22,134 nt of DNA from CAYZZU01 sp964483105. GTDB lineage: Bacteria; CG2-30-53-67. Of the stretch, positions 1 through 6,645 are shown piece by piece. How positions within the stretch are numbered: the first letter of the stretch is position 1; the number at the start of each line of letters is the position of its first letter. A model generated the notes under the pieces. That model was given only the letters and a program-made list of their open reading frames with translations, made no database searches and was not told the DNA's origin. Made by a program: the position numbers and the translations under genes. The stretch spans positions 1-22,134 of the forward strand of contig CAYZZU010000037.1 of assembly GCA_964483105.1 (NCBI GenBank). The letters are read 5' to 3'.

Positions 1-1188
1 TCACTCATCATTCCTCCTTTCTCCCCCCTGTCCAATCTTCCCTTTCTCCAGGCGGATCCCGTAACGACGGGAGCCGTATCCTCCCACGGAGTCGATAACG
101 TAATGGGAGGCCTTGCGGTCGTCTCGGAAGTGTTCTCTTACGATGCGGTTTAACTTGCTGATGTTCTGGCGGATAACGCCCGGGTCGAGGCCATCCTTCC
201 CGTGTTTTTCCTGGAAGCGATCGACGCGTGCCGAAAGGGGATCGAACATCCGCCTGTAGATCAAAAGCATTTCCTGCGCGGTCTCCGGCAGGGAGAGTTC
301 GTTGATCGTAGGGAAGCAGTCGGTGCAGTCGAAGCAGTAGGGCTGGTCCGGATACCGGCAGGACTGCACCTTTTCCCGGAGCAGATAGAAGTAGATAAGC
401 AGTTGCATAGGGACCAGGTCGATGATCTCTTCTCCCACCTGGACGCTGTGCTCCTGCAGGTTCACGGAGAGTTTTTCCGGCCGGTAGGCCGTGTCGATCT
501 CTTCCTGCCCTTCGGCGACCAGCTCCCGGAAGGATTTCATGGCAAGGGGGATCTGCCTTCTCAGGCGGACGAAGGGAAGATCGGCCAGGTCGATCCGGGC
601 ATCCCGGGTGTTGAGCCGACCGATCACCTTGCCGCATCCGTCCCGTTTTTCCAGTACCCGGTGTTTCCGGGGGATGTAGAAGAAATCGGGATGGGACTCG
701 AATTCCGGCGTCACCAGGACATGGTAGAGGCGGTCTTCGGGCCGCGCGTAGAGCTGGAAGGCCGAGCCCAAGTAGTAGGACATGGTCTTCCGGCCGCCGG
801 CGATGGAGCCGTGGAGGCGGGTCCGTGGACGGGAGGCAAACTTTTCCACGATGCGACAGATCAGGTCGCCCATGGCCTCGTTGTCGTCGCAGCCGCGCAG
901 GTCCTCCAAGGGGGTTCCCGCCGGGTCGGTGACGACGTGGATCGTCTCGTCGTCGAGCCGGATCGGCGGCAGTTCGTATTCCGCGAGGAACTCCTGCCAG
1001 ATCCCGCTCTCCAGGAGGCGCTCCCGGAGCCGTCTCTTCCCCGTGGTCGTGGTGATCACGTGGACCTCCTCGAGGGTTACCGGCGGGACGGCCTCGCCGG
1101 CGAGGGCGAAGATGGTCTCCGTGATGATTTGGGGCGTCATCCCGACGGCGAAGATTCCGATCTCTTTGATGCCTTTGCTCGTCTTCAT
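1..1188 (-). CDS. CARF-domain CRISPR-associated protein (NE0113/ring-nuclease-like) with winged-helix-like C-terminus
   Basis: A 395-residue protein, complete. Residues 8-175 look like the CARF domain of the NE0113 group, often named 'ring nuclease Csm6' in annotation. Visible marks are the G-M-T-P-Q loop after the first strand (16-20), the TTTTGK turn (46-51) and the SIAGGRKTM loop (128-136), where CARF proteins bind cyclic oligoadenylate. Family knowledge says such proteins sense or cleave cyclic oligoadenylate made by type III CRISPR systems. Residues about 236-383 resemble an OmpR/PhoB-type winged helix: a leading strand pair, a helix from about 258, a helix at 337-350 and a closing VGGYGSRRYGI hairpin. 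An insertion carries C277, C285, C288 and C291, a possible zinc site. No HEPN motif (RxxxxH in a C-terminal helical domain) is evident, so a Csm6-type RNase is unlikely. GGAGG lies just upstream. It is downstream of cas6 with a 49-bp gap. Confidence 0.8.
   Translation of the reverse strand: MKTSKGIKEIGIFAVGMTPQIITETIFALAGEAVPPVTLEEVHVITTTTGKRRLRERLLESGIWQEFLAEYELPPIRLDDETIHVVTDPAGTPLEDLRGCDDNEAMGDLICRIVEKFASRPRTRLHGSIAGGRKTMSYYLGSAFQLYARPEDRLYHVLVTPEFESHPDFFYIPRKHRVLEKRDGCGKVIGRLNTRDARIDLADLPFVRLRRQIPLAMKSFRELVAEGQEEIDTAYRPEKLSVNLQEHSVQVGEEIIDLVPMQLLIYFYLLREKVQSCRYPDQPYCFDCTDCFPTINELSLPETAQEMLLIYRRMFDPLSARVDRFQEKHGKDGLDPGVIRQNISKLNRIVREHFRDDRKASHYVIDSVGGYGSRRYGIRLEKGKIGQGGERRNDE
6..20 (-). 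promoter_or_regulatory. Strong ribosome binding site and start of a gene running off the left edge
   Basis: Read on the minus strand, bases 20 to 13 give AAAGGAGG, a near-perfect Shine-Dalgarno sequence. It is followed by two ATG codons (11-9 and 8-6); the second overlaps the stop codon of the CARF gene (3-1) in the arrangement ATGAGTGA. The site lies inside the end of the CARF gene and has no purpose for that gene. I infer that another gene of the same operon, probably CRISPR-associated, starts here and is translationally coupled. Only its first two or three codons are present, so its identity cannot be told. Confidence 0.6.
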
Positions 1189-1237
1189 GCCCTCCTCTAT
1201 ACCACAGTTTTCTCCCCGTCGGGTCGATTACAATATT

Positions 1238-2179
1238 TCAATGGAAAATCCGGTACCGGCCCAGGCCGAAGCTTGTGGCCTTGCCGACATGGAGCCCTTC
1301 GCCGAGATGCAGGTAGGGCAGGAAGGGCGCAAGGTCCCCCGCAAAGTCTATCCGTCCGACAAAACCGCCCAGTTTCATCCGCGTCTTCTGCCGCGTGGAG
1401 TAGCGTTCCCACTCGACCCATTCCAGCTCCCGCCGTGCCACCTCGACCTTCTCGGCTCGGCCGATCAGCCCCGGGAAATCGATCTTCTCCGGGTCCCCGC
1501 CGCAGTGGAAATAGGAGAGGAGCGCGATCCGCCGGAGGAGGCTCCGGATCAGGATGTGAAACTCAAGATCGACGGTCAGATGTTTGTTGTAGCGGATGCG
1601 TGTTGGAGTCAGGAATTCCAGGGCGATCGTCCCATCCAAGCCTGTTCGTTCTTTCATTGCATTGGCCGGCCGCGGCGGCTCCGGGGGGGTCTTCAAGGTT
1701 TGCGTTGCACCGTCATAGATCTTCTCGCCTCCCTGCAGCACCGTCTCAAGGTGGAACTTTCCCCGTTCCCGGCCGAGCCCCATCTCCCCGAGAGTCTCGA
1801 AGGTATAGATGAAATAGGGGAGGAACTCGATTGCCTTACCGACCAGGACGATCTCCAGGGGGAGGATCTCGCCCGGTTCATAGGTGGTACGGTTCCCTTC
1901 CGGCGGTTCGATGACGAAGGGATGGGGCGCCCGGGTGTACTTCCGCATGATCTTCGTCCCTGGTGGAGGGGGGGTCTCGAAGATGTAGGCATAGACACAA
2001 CGGGCCTTCAGTAGGCAGTCGTCGCATGTCTTCTTTTTCAGGGCACAGACGACCCTCCGAAAGGCATATCCGAAACCTCCCCGGAAGGCCGCCCCCTTGT
2101 AGGGAGGGAGCCGGATCCGGTCCACCGCCCGGAGCTGCAAAGAATATTTTTGATAATCCATGGCAATCATGCCTGCCAT
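1238..2179 (-). CDS. cas6: CRISPR crRNA-processing endoribonuclease Cas6
   Basis: A 313-residue RAMP protein. Cas6 cuts the precursor CRISPR transcript inside each repeat to release crRNAs. The C-terminus holds the glycine-rich loop of the family (GEGLHVGKATSFGLGRYRI, 293-311). The N-terminus has the LPPYKGAAFRGGFG stretch (24-37), followed by four cysteines (C45, C52, C55, C61) spaced like a zinc knuckle, which I recall from the Cas6 subgroup with the PF10040-type C-terminal domain. The start at 2179 has GGTGA four bases upstream; in-frame ATGs at 2170 and 2161 are also possible, and 2161 (MDYQKYS) matches where the conserved domain begins. No Cas10, Csm/Cmr, Cas1/2 or repeat array is in the window, so effector complex and targets must lie elsewhere, most likely further left. 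Confidence 0.85.
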   Translation of the reverse strand: MAGMIAMDYQKYSLQLRAVDRIRLPPYKGAAFRGGFGYAFRRVVCALKKKTCDDCLLKARCVYAYIFETPPPPGTKIMRKYTRAPHPFVIEPPEGNRTTYEPGEILPLEIVLVGKAIEFLPYFIYTFETLGEMGLGRERGKFHLETVLQGGEKIYDGATQTLKTPPEPPRPANAMKERTGLDGTIALEFLTPTRIRYNKHLTVDLEFHILIRSLLRRIALLSYFHCGGDPEKIDFPGLIGRAEKVEVARRELEWVEWERYSTRQKTRMKLGGFVGRIDFAGDLAPFLPYLHLGEGLHVGKATSFGLGRYRIFH

Positions 2180-2192
2180 CCTATCACCGATA

Positions 2193-2211
2193 CCGGACAG
2201 ATCATGTCCGG
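2193..2211. repeat. Perfect 7-bp inverted repeat just upstream of cas6
   Basis: CCGGACA-gatca-TGTCCGG, arms 2193-2199 and 2205-2211. It begins 14 bases upstream of the first cas6 start codon and lies between the T-run of the terminator-like hairpin and the ribosome binding site. It could be a protein operator, perhaps for the winged-helix CARF protein encoded in the same operon, or an RNA hairpin next to the ribosome binding site. The repeat is seen directly; either role is inference. Confidence 0.5.
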
Positions 2212-2218
2212 CAAAGAC

Positions 2219-2261
2219 AAAAAAAACCGCTTTTTCTTCACCTTCGTGAAATCAAAAGCGG
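2219..2261 (-). terminator. Intrinsic terminator or attenuator in the cas6 leader
   Basis: On the minus strand an 8-bp stem (CCGCTTTT, 2261-2254, with AAAAGCGG, 2234-2227) encloses a second 5-bp stem (TTCAC/GTGAA, 2250-2246 with 2241-2237, loop of four). It is followed directly by eight T residues (2226-2219). This is a textbook rho-independent terminator pointing toward cas6. No gene is recognised upstream on the same strand, but a promoter is (2369-2397), so it probably sits in the cas6 leader and may act as an attenuator. It could instead be the end of a gene lost by deletion. Confidence 0.65.
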
Positions 2262-2368
2262 CTTCGTCGATTCCCCCCTCCGGTTGAATTTAACGGAAAA
2301 AGTCGGCTCACGGCTTATTCATGGTTTTTCGGATCAGAAATTCGGTTGGATCCCTCCCCAGCGGAAAT

Positions 2369-2397
2369 ATCATAAACAATCTCCGGACCATTCACAA
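2369..2397 (-). promoter_or_regulatory. Sigma70-like promoter for the cas operon
   Basis: On the minus strand, TTGTGA (2397-2392) and TATGAT (2374-2369) are 17 bases apart. The -10 box matches the consensus at five of six positions and the -35 box at four of six. It points at cas6 through the terminator-like hairpin. It may derive from the end of the neighbouring dead insertion sequence, since the transposase remnant starts about 90 bases further on in the opposite direction. Confidence 0.45.
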
Positions 2398-2485
2398 GAA
2401 ATATCTACTTCTTCGGCATGAAAGATCCAACGCGAAGTACTCATTCGGAAGAAAAGTGCGATAGAGCTCCTGCAATTTCCGTGTC

Positions 2486-2827
2486 TTGACGAAGCCGACA
2501 ACCGCACAGAAGCAGGAACCGGGAAAACCGACGGAAGAGCCCTATTCCACCTACCGCCTGGTCCAATCCCGGCGTGAGGGAGCAAAGGTCAGGCAGATCG
2601 CCCTGCTCAATCTCGGTCCTAATTTTGATGTCGGACGGGAATACTGGTCTCTCCTCTGTTCCCGGATTGAGGGCATCCTCGCCGGTCAGGGGGATCTGTT
2701 CTCCATTCAGAAGATCCTCTCCGAGGATGGCATATAGGTGAGGCTCTACTGTTATTCGGAGGCAGAAGCACAAAAGAAAGAAGGGATCACCCGGCGTTTC
2801 ACCCTTTTCCCCGGAAAAAGCATTTGA
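2486..2827 (+). pseudogene. Remnant of an IS1634-type (IS4 superfamily) transposase
   Basis: From the TTG at 2486 the frame reads like the N-terminus of IS1634-type transposases: YSTYRLVQSRREGAKVRQIA, then LLNLG, then a segment ending ILAGQGDLF (about residues 20-72). It ends at a TAG at 2735-2737. In the same frame the next codons give VRLYCYSEAEAQKKEGITRRF, which resembles a block from the middle of the same family (CYSEgRrkKE). Intact family members have several hundred residues between these blocks, and none of the DDE catalytic core is present. This is an internally deleted, dead element. Terminal inverted repeats could not be identified. Confidence 0.6.
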
Positions 2828-2852
2828 AAATCCCACCGGTTCCCGCTACAAT
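2824..2852 (+). promoter_or_regulatory. Sigma70-like promoter for the M48 protease gene
   Basis: TTGAAA (2824-2829) and TACAAT (2847-2852) are 17 bases apart; each matches its consensus at five of six positions. Predicted transcript start is near 2859, about 40 bases before the start codon at 2900. The -35 box overlaps the last bases of the transposase remnant. Confidence 0.6.
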
Positions 2853-2899
2853 GCCGATGAAACAACGGTTTTCCCGAAGTCATCCCACGGTCCCTGAAG

Positions 2900-4390
2900 A
2901 TGATACGGCTGATTCTCATCCTCCTTCTCCTCCTGCCCGCCACAGACTGTGCGAAGAATCCCGTCAATCACAGATATGAATTGACACTGATCAGTTCCGC
3001 CGATGAGGTGCGGCTCGGAGAGGAACAGGACAAGGCGGTCCTGAAACTCTACGGCAAGACGAAAGATGAAAAACTCCAACATTACATCAGCACCCTCGGC
3101 GCCAGACTGGTCGCGGTCGCCCACCCCAGACCCTTTCAATATCACTTCACGGTCATCAACTCCGGAGAAGTCAACGCCTTCGCCCTTCCCGGTGGATATA
3201 TCTACATCACAAGAGGCGCACTGGCGGCGGCCAACTCCGAAGCGGAAGTGGCGGGTATCCTCGGGCACGAGATCGGCCATGTGACCGCCCGGCATTACGC
3301 CCGGCAGCAGGTACGTGCCATGGGCCTTCAGATCGGGTCACTGATTGCCACGGTCTTTCTCGGGGAACCGGGACTGTATCTTCAACGATATATCGATGTG
3401 CTCTTTACCGGTGTTTACCAGAGCTTCGGGCGCAGGGCCGAACTTCAGGCCGATCAGCTCGGACAGGAGTATGCCTTCAAGGCAGGATGGGATCCGAGGG
3501 AGACCACCCGTTTTCTCAAGACTCTCGACCGAACTGAAACAAACCGCAACCGGGGGGTGTTTCACGGATTTTTCGCGTCTCATCCAGAGACATCAGAGCG
3601 AATTCGCAAAGCGGAAGCCCGGGGCGATCAGATGGTGAATGGAACATTCCCGGGGAAGAAGGAAAGAAACCGGTTCCTCTCGATGCTTTCGGGACTCCCT
3701 TACGGCAACCCTCCGGAGCTGGGGGAGTTTGAAAAGAACCGTTATCGAAACGTCGACTCCGGCCTGTCGATCCTTTTTCCCGAAAACTGGGAGAATATCA
3801 TCGTGAAGGGAGGAGTGATCTCCCGGAAACCGGAAGGAAGCGAATTCATCCAACTCCTCATCACCGAACCGAAGGACAAAACCTACCTGGCGCACCTGAC
3901 GCGGAAGGAAGACTATTTCATCAAACTCCGGGAGATGGCGGAGATGTTCGAATCGAAGAGCGGATGGCGGCGGGAATCGGAAGAGCGTACTGTCATCCAC
4001 TCCATTCCCACCTTCGTGGCCGAATACCGGCTCCAAAGCGGACTCGGACGGTTTTACTCCACCACGGCGCATTTCATGATCCATAAAAAGAAACTGCTCA
4101 TCCTTCTGGCCTTCTCACCGGTGGGGAGGGAGCGCCTCTCCGATTACTATTTCCGCAGGCTCTTTGAAAGTGTCCGTCCTCTTGAAACCGCTGAAGCCTC
4201 CGAGCTCAAGCCCCGGAAACTGACAATCTACCGAGTCCGGGTTCATGATACGTTCGAGTCGATCTCCAGGCATTTCTACGGAACACCGGATCGGGCACGG
4301 AAGATCGCGGAATTTAACGGTTTCCTCAGCCGTCTTGATCCGAGGCCGGGGGATTTGCTGAAAATCATTGTTCGGATCTCCGATCCTTGA
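2900..4390 (+). CDS. M48 family metalloprotease with C-terminal LysM-like domain, probable lipoprotein
   Basis: A 496-residue zinc protease of the BepA/Ste24-like M48 group, probably acting on outer-membrane proteins or the wall from the periplasm. A hydrophobic signal (residues 2-13) ends at C17; the preceding residues PATD make a weak lipobox, so lipidation is possible but unsure. The zinc motif HEIGH is at 123-127 and the third-ligand region RRAELQAD at 178-185 (E181). The SHPE motif (228-231) and the LPGGYIYITRGAL stretch (97-109) are typical of BepA-like enzymes. The TPR half of BepA is absent; instead there is a mixed domain (about 270-430) and a LysM-like segment (about 444-495), which suggests peptidoglycan binding. 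The start fits the signal peptide although the ribosome binding site is weak. The 3' end overlaps the convergent REC-GGDEF gene by 26 bp. Confidence 0.85.
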   Translation: MIRLILILLLLLPATDCAKNPVNHRYELTLISSADEVRLGEEQDKAVLKLYGKTKDEKLQHYISTLGARLVAVAHPRPFQYHFTVINSGEVNAFALPGGYIYITRGALAAANSEAEVAGILGHEIGHVTARHYARQQVRAMGLQIGSLIATVFLGEPGLYLQRYIDVLFTGVYQSFGRRAELQADQLGQEYAFKAGWDPRETTRFLKTLDRTETNRNRGVFHGFFASHPETSERIRKAEARGDQMVNGTFPGKKERNRFLSMLSGLPYGNPPELGEFEKNRYRNVDSGLSILFPENWENIIVKGGVISRKPEGSEFIQLLITEPKDKTYLAHLTRKEDYFIKLREMAEMFESKSGWRRESEERTVIHSIPTFVAEYRLQSGLGRFYSTTAHFMIHKKKLLILLAFSPVGRERLSDYYFRRLFESVRPLETAEASELKPRKLTIYRVRVHDTFESISRHFYGTPDRARKIAEFNGFLSRLDPRPGDLLKIIVRISDP

Positions 4391-5309
4391 AGTAGTTGCT
4401 GCCGGGCATTCCCTTGACATATTTTTTGATCTCGGCGGCCACTGCGGAAAACTCCCCGAAGTGGGCGAGGGGCCTGCCCTCATTGGAGACCACGGCGATG
4501 GACAGGGTCATGATCGGGAAGGTTGTCCGTTTTCCTCTACGGTCCACCGTTTCGATGCTGCGGCGCAACCGGTCGGTTTCATCGTAAAAGGTCGTAACAA
4601 TCAGATCGAAATTCTTCAGAATGGCCGGACAGACCCGGTCCACCTCCGCGGGCGGGATCAGAAAAACAAAGTCATCCCCCCCCACGTGGCCGACAAAGGT
4701 ATGGACCGTCTCGAGTTGCCGCACCTCATTCGTGATGATCCGGGCCGTCATCCGGAGCACCTCGTCTCCGCGTGTAAATCCGTACTTGTCGTTGAACGCC
4801 TTGAAGTGATCCAGATCGGCATAAGCCAGCGCAAAAACCCGCCCCCGTTCCAGGTTCCGTTCCACCTCCCGGATAATGGAGTGGTTGCCCGGCAGCCGCG
4901 TTAGAGGGTTGGCGTCCAGGGTCCTTCCAATTCTGGAAAAGGCAAGCGAAACCCGTACCAGGAGCTCCCGCGGACGGACCGGCCGGGTCAGAATATCGTC
5001 CACCTGGACAGCGTTCCAGTCGATCTCTTCCGCAAGCTCCTCTTCAGGCAGGAGGAGAAGAACCGGAAGATGGCTGAAAATGTTTTCCTGCTTCAGTTCC
5101 CGCAGGATCTCTTCTCCGTTCCGGTCGGGAAGATGACGATCGATCAGGATCAGATCCGGAGGTTCCACATAGATCAGGTCCAGCGCTTCTCCACCCATAC
5201 CGGCGGCATAGGTCGTGAACCCCGCCCCCTCCAGGACCCGCCGGATCCGGTCTACCGTCCGTTTGTCCTCTTCAACGATCAGGATTCGTTTGCCCCGGCC
5301 TGTGCTCAT
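4365..5309 (-). CDS. Response regulator with GGDEF domain (REC-GGDEF, atypical GGDDF)
   Basis: A 314-residue protein, third gene of a signalling operon. Residues 7-122 form a receiver domain with phosphoacceptor D57 (LILID) and acidic E13, E14, D15. The usual lysine near the end is R109 (TRP instead of TKP). Residues 133-300 form a diguanylate cyclase domain: DANPLTRLPGN (132-142), substrate region DLDHFKAFND (165-174), and signature GGDDF (210-214) instead of GGDEF or GGEEF. The flanking arginine is replaced by H208, and no RxxD inhibitory site is visible. The protein may make cyclic di-GMP, bind GTP without turnover, or act by contact. Its ATG overlaps the stop of the HDOD gene (TCAT at 5306-5309 on the plus strand), so the two are translationally coupled. 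Confidence 0.88.
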   Translation of the reverse strand: MSTGRGKRILIVEEDKRTVDRIRRVLEGAGFTTYAAGMGGEALDLIYVEPPDLILIDRHLPDRNGEEILRELKQENIFSHLPVLLLLPEEELAEEIDWNAVQVDDILTRPVRPRELLVRVSLAFSRIGRTLDANPLTRLPGNHSIIREVERNLERGRVFALAYADLDHFKAFNDKYGFTRGDEVLRMTARIITNEVRQLETVHTFVGHVGGDDFVFLIPPAEVDRVCPAILKNFDLIVTTFYDETDRLRRSIETVDRRGKRTTFPIMTLSIAVVSNEGRPLAHFGEFSAVAAEIKKYVKGMPGSNYFKDRRSEQ

Positions 5310-6148
5310 GAGTCGTCAAAGGAAAACTCCGCAAGGGAGTCCATGTTCTCTTCCAATTCCTGGAGGACCTGCCTGATCCATGGGGAATCAATCTCTAAAA
5401 GGGAAAATACGTGAGGATCCAACGGCGGCACGAAGGCACACCCTCCGTTTCCGAACCCCGCCCCCTGGATCAGGACATCGGCAAGCTGGATCATCGCGGT
5501 CCGGCGCGCATACCGACCGGCCCGACCCGGATCATGATGACAGGTCATGGGCACGGCGATATTCTCCGGCAGATGCCACTTCCCCGCCACCCATTGGGCA
5601 ATCCTGGCATGATCGACACCGAGGACGCGGTTCTCGGCTTCCTCCATGTAGATTCCTTCCTTCTCCGCGATCCGACGGATCTCATCAAAGTCCCGCGGCA
5701 GCGTCACCTGGATGATCACCTTCCCGATGTCATGCAAAAGCCCGGCGATAAACACCTCCTCACTGTCGGGTTCGTCAAGCCTTCTCCCGATGATACCGGC
5801 CACGGTCGCACACCCGAGGGAGTGATCCCACAGACCGGTCATGGAACGGTTCATGATGTCAAATACGGAGGCGGAGATCAACATTCCCCGGATCACATTA
5901 AATCCCAGGAGCACCAGGGCATGGTTGACTGAAGAAATCCGTCCGGGAAATCCGTAAAAAGGCGAGTTGACCAGTTTCAATACCTTGGCGGCAAGAACCT
6001 GATCCTTCGAGATAATACGGCCCAGCTTCTCCACAGAAACCTCGGGATCATGGATCATGGAATGGACCTTCGAGACCACTCCGGGGAGTGTCGGAATATT
6101 CTGGATCTCCTCGATCTTCGAACGAAGCGCATGCCGTTCCCCGGCCAT
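5306..6148 (-). CDS. HDOD domain signalling protein
   Basis: A 280-residue protein covered by one HDOD domain, a regulatory relative of HD phosphohydrolases common in two-component and cyclic di-GMP signalling. Numbered from 6148, the N-terminal block IPTLPGVVSKV (18-28) and NSPFYGF (61-67) are typical. The HD core is unusually well kept: WDHS (107-110), LLHDIGK (137-143), VDHARIAQWVAGKWHLPE (178-195) and CHHDP (203-207). Enzyme activity is therefore not excluded, though most HDOD proteins are not enzymes. I chose the ATG at 6148 because AAAGGA lies six bases upstream; the frame extends to an ATG at 6217 with a weaker site. It follows the small HD-GYP-N-like gene and overlaps the next start by 4 bp. 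Confidence 0.88.
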   Translation of the reverse strand: MAGERHALRSKIEEIQNIPTLPGVVSKVHSMIHDPEVSVEKLGRIISKDQVLAAKVLKLVNSPFYGFPGRISSVNHALVLLGFNVIRGMLISASVFDIMNRSMTGLWDHSLGCATVAGIIGRRLDEPDSEEVFIAGLLHDIGKVIIQVTLPRDFDEIRRIAEKEGIYMEEAENRVLGVDHARIAQWVAGKWHLPENIAVPMTCHHDPGRAGRYARRTAMIQLADVLIQGAGFGNGGCAFVPPLDPHVFSLLEIDSPWIRQVLQELEENMDSLAEFSFDDS

Positions 6149-6266
6149 CTTCTTTCCTTTCAAACCCGGAAGTTTCATCGACACGGTTCCCGGAGATGAA
6201 GCTCCCTGCAAGGCCATCCTGTCATAAGAAATAGAGCATCCCCTGCCTGTCGGAACTTCGAGGAAA

Positions 6267-6611
6267 TCAGGTCTCCTGCTCCGGGTTCGCGGAAGGATCC
6301 TCCTCCTCTCCGAACCGGTGGACCAGTTGCTCCCTGAAGATCTCCCGGATCTCCCGCATCAGAGGATCCGACTCCACCTTACGGAAACGATGCTCCAACT
6401 CCCGGATCTTCTCCGGGAGACTTCCTTCCCCCTCGACCCGGACCGGATGCCCTTGGACTGTAAGATGGGAAATTTTGCCGTTTTCCAGCCGGAAAAGGAT
6501 CTTGGCCGTAAGTTCGGTTCCCTCCTTGCAGAGGACCATGCCCTTGTCGTTCTCCACCTTCCTGGCAAGAACCATCCCCGGTTCCGCCTGTGCAAGTCTG
6601 ATTCTCTGCAT
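6267..6611 (-). CDS. Small protein resembling the N-terminal domain of HD-GYP phosphodiesterases
   Basis: A 114-residue protein. Residues 1-57 (from IRLAQAEPGMVLARKV, then GMVLCKEGTELTAKILFRLENGKI, to HLTVQG) follow the pattern 'pGMvlardv...G.vLl..Gt.lt..il..L...gI..v.V' found at the front of HD-GYP cyclic di-GMP phosphodiesterases. Residues about 65-107 are charged and helical. It stands alone without an HD-GYP domain but begins an operon with an HDOD protein and a GGDEF protein, so the parts of a cyclic di-GMP circuit may be split over several polypeptides. No Shine-Dalgarno sequence lies close to the ATG; a sigma28-like promoter ends seven bases before it, so the message may be leaderless. 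Confidence 0.7.
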   Translation of the reverse strand: MQRIRLAQAEPGMVLARKVENDKGMVLCKEGTELTAKILFRLENGKISHLTVQGHPVRVEGEGSLPEKIRELEHRFRKVESDPLMREIREIFREQLVHRFGEEEDPSANPEQET

Positions 6612-6618
6612 ATTTTTC

Positions 6619-6645
6619 TTATCGGACTTTCCCTGAGAAACTTAA
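6619..6645 (-). promoter_or_regulatory. Sigma28 (FliA)-like promoter for the HDOD/GGDEF operon
   Basis: On the minus strand TTAAGTTT (6645-6638), an 11-base spacer and TCCGATAA (6626-6619) match the FliA consensus TAAAGTTT-N11-GCCGATAA at 14 of 16 positions. The expected transcript start falls at or within a few bases of the ATG at 6611. This suggests flagellar-class control of the signalling operon and a very short or absent leader. The match is seen; use by sigma28 is inference. Confidence 0.5.

Larger units (their letters stand above)
2180..2485 (-). other. Leader region of the cas operon without a gene
   Basis: No convincing coding region is present in these 306 bases. On the minus strand they hold a sigma70-like promoter, the terminator-like hairpin and the palindrome listed separately. 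Predicted transcript start is near 2362, giving a leader of about 180 bases before cas6. No CRISPR-type repeat is seen. Confidence 0.55.

Noticed and set aside
2179..2248. A 24-codon minus-strand frame (VKKKRFFLSLPD...) overlapping the cas6 start
   Set aside because: It runs through the terminator hairpin and T-run, has no convincing ribosome binding site, and its amino acids simply reflect the hairpin bases.
202..2421. Long plus-strand open frames across the cas region (for example 202-1812 and 782-2014)
   Set aside because: They are mirror frames of cas6 and the CARF gene, with low-complexity arginine/serine/proline-rich products and no family resemblance.
1..2900. A CRISPR array next to cas6
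   Set aside because: I looked for regularly spaced direct repeats of about 25-40 bases in the non-coding parts on both strands and found none. The array, if any, lies outside the window.
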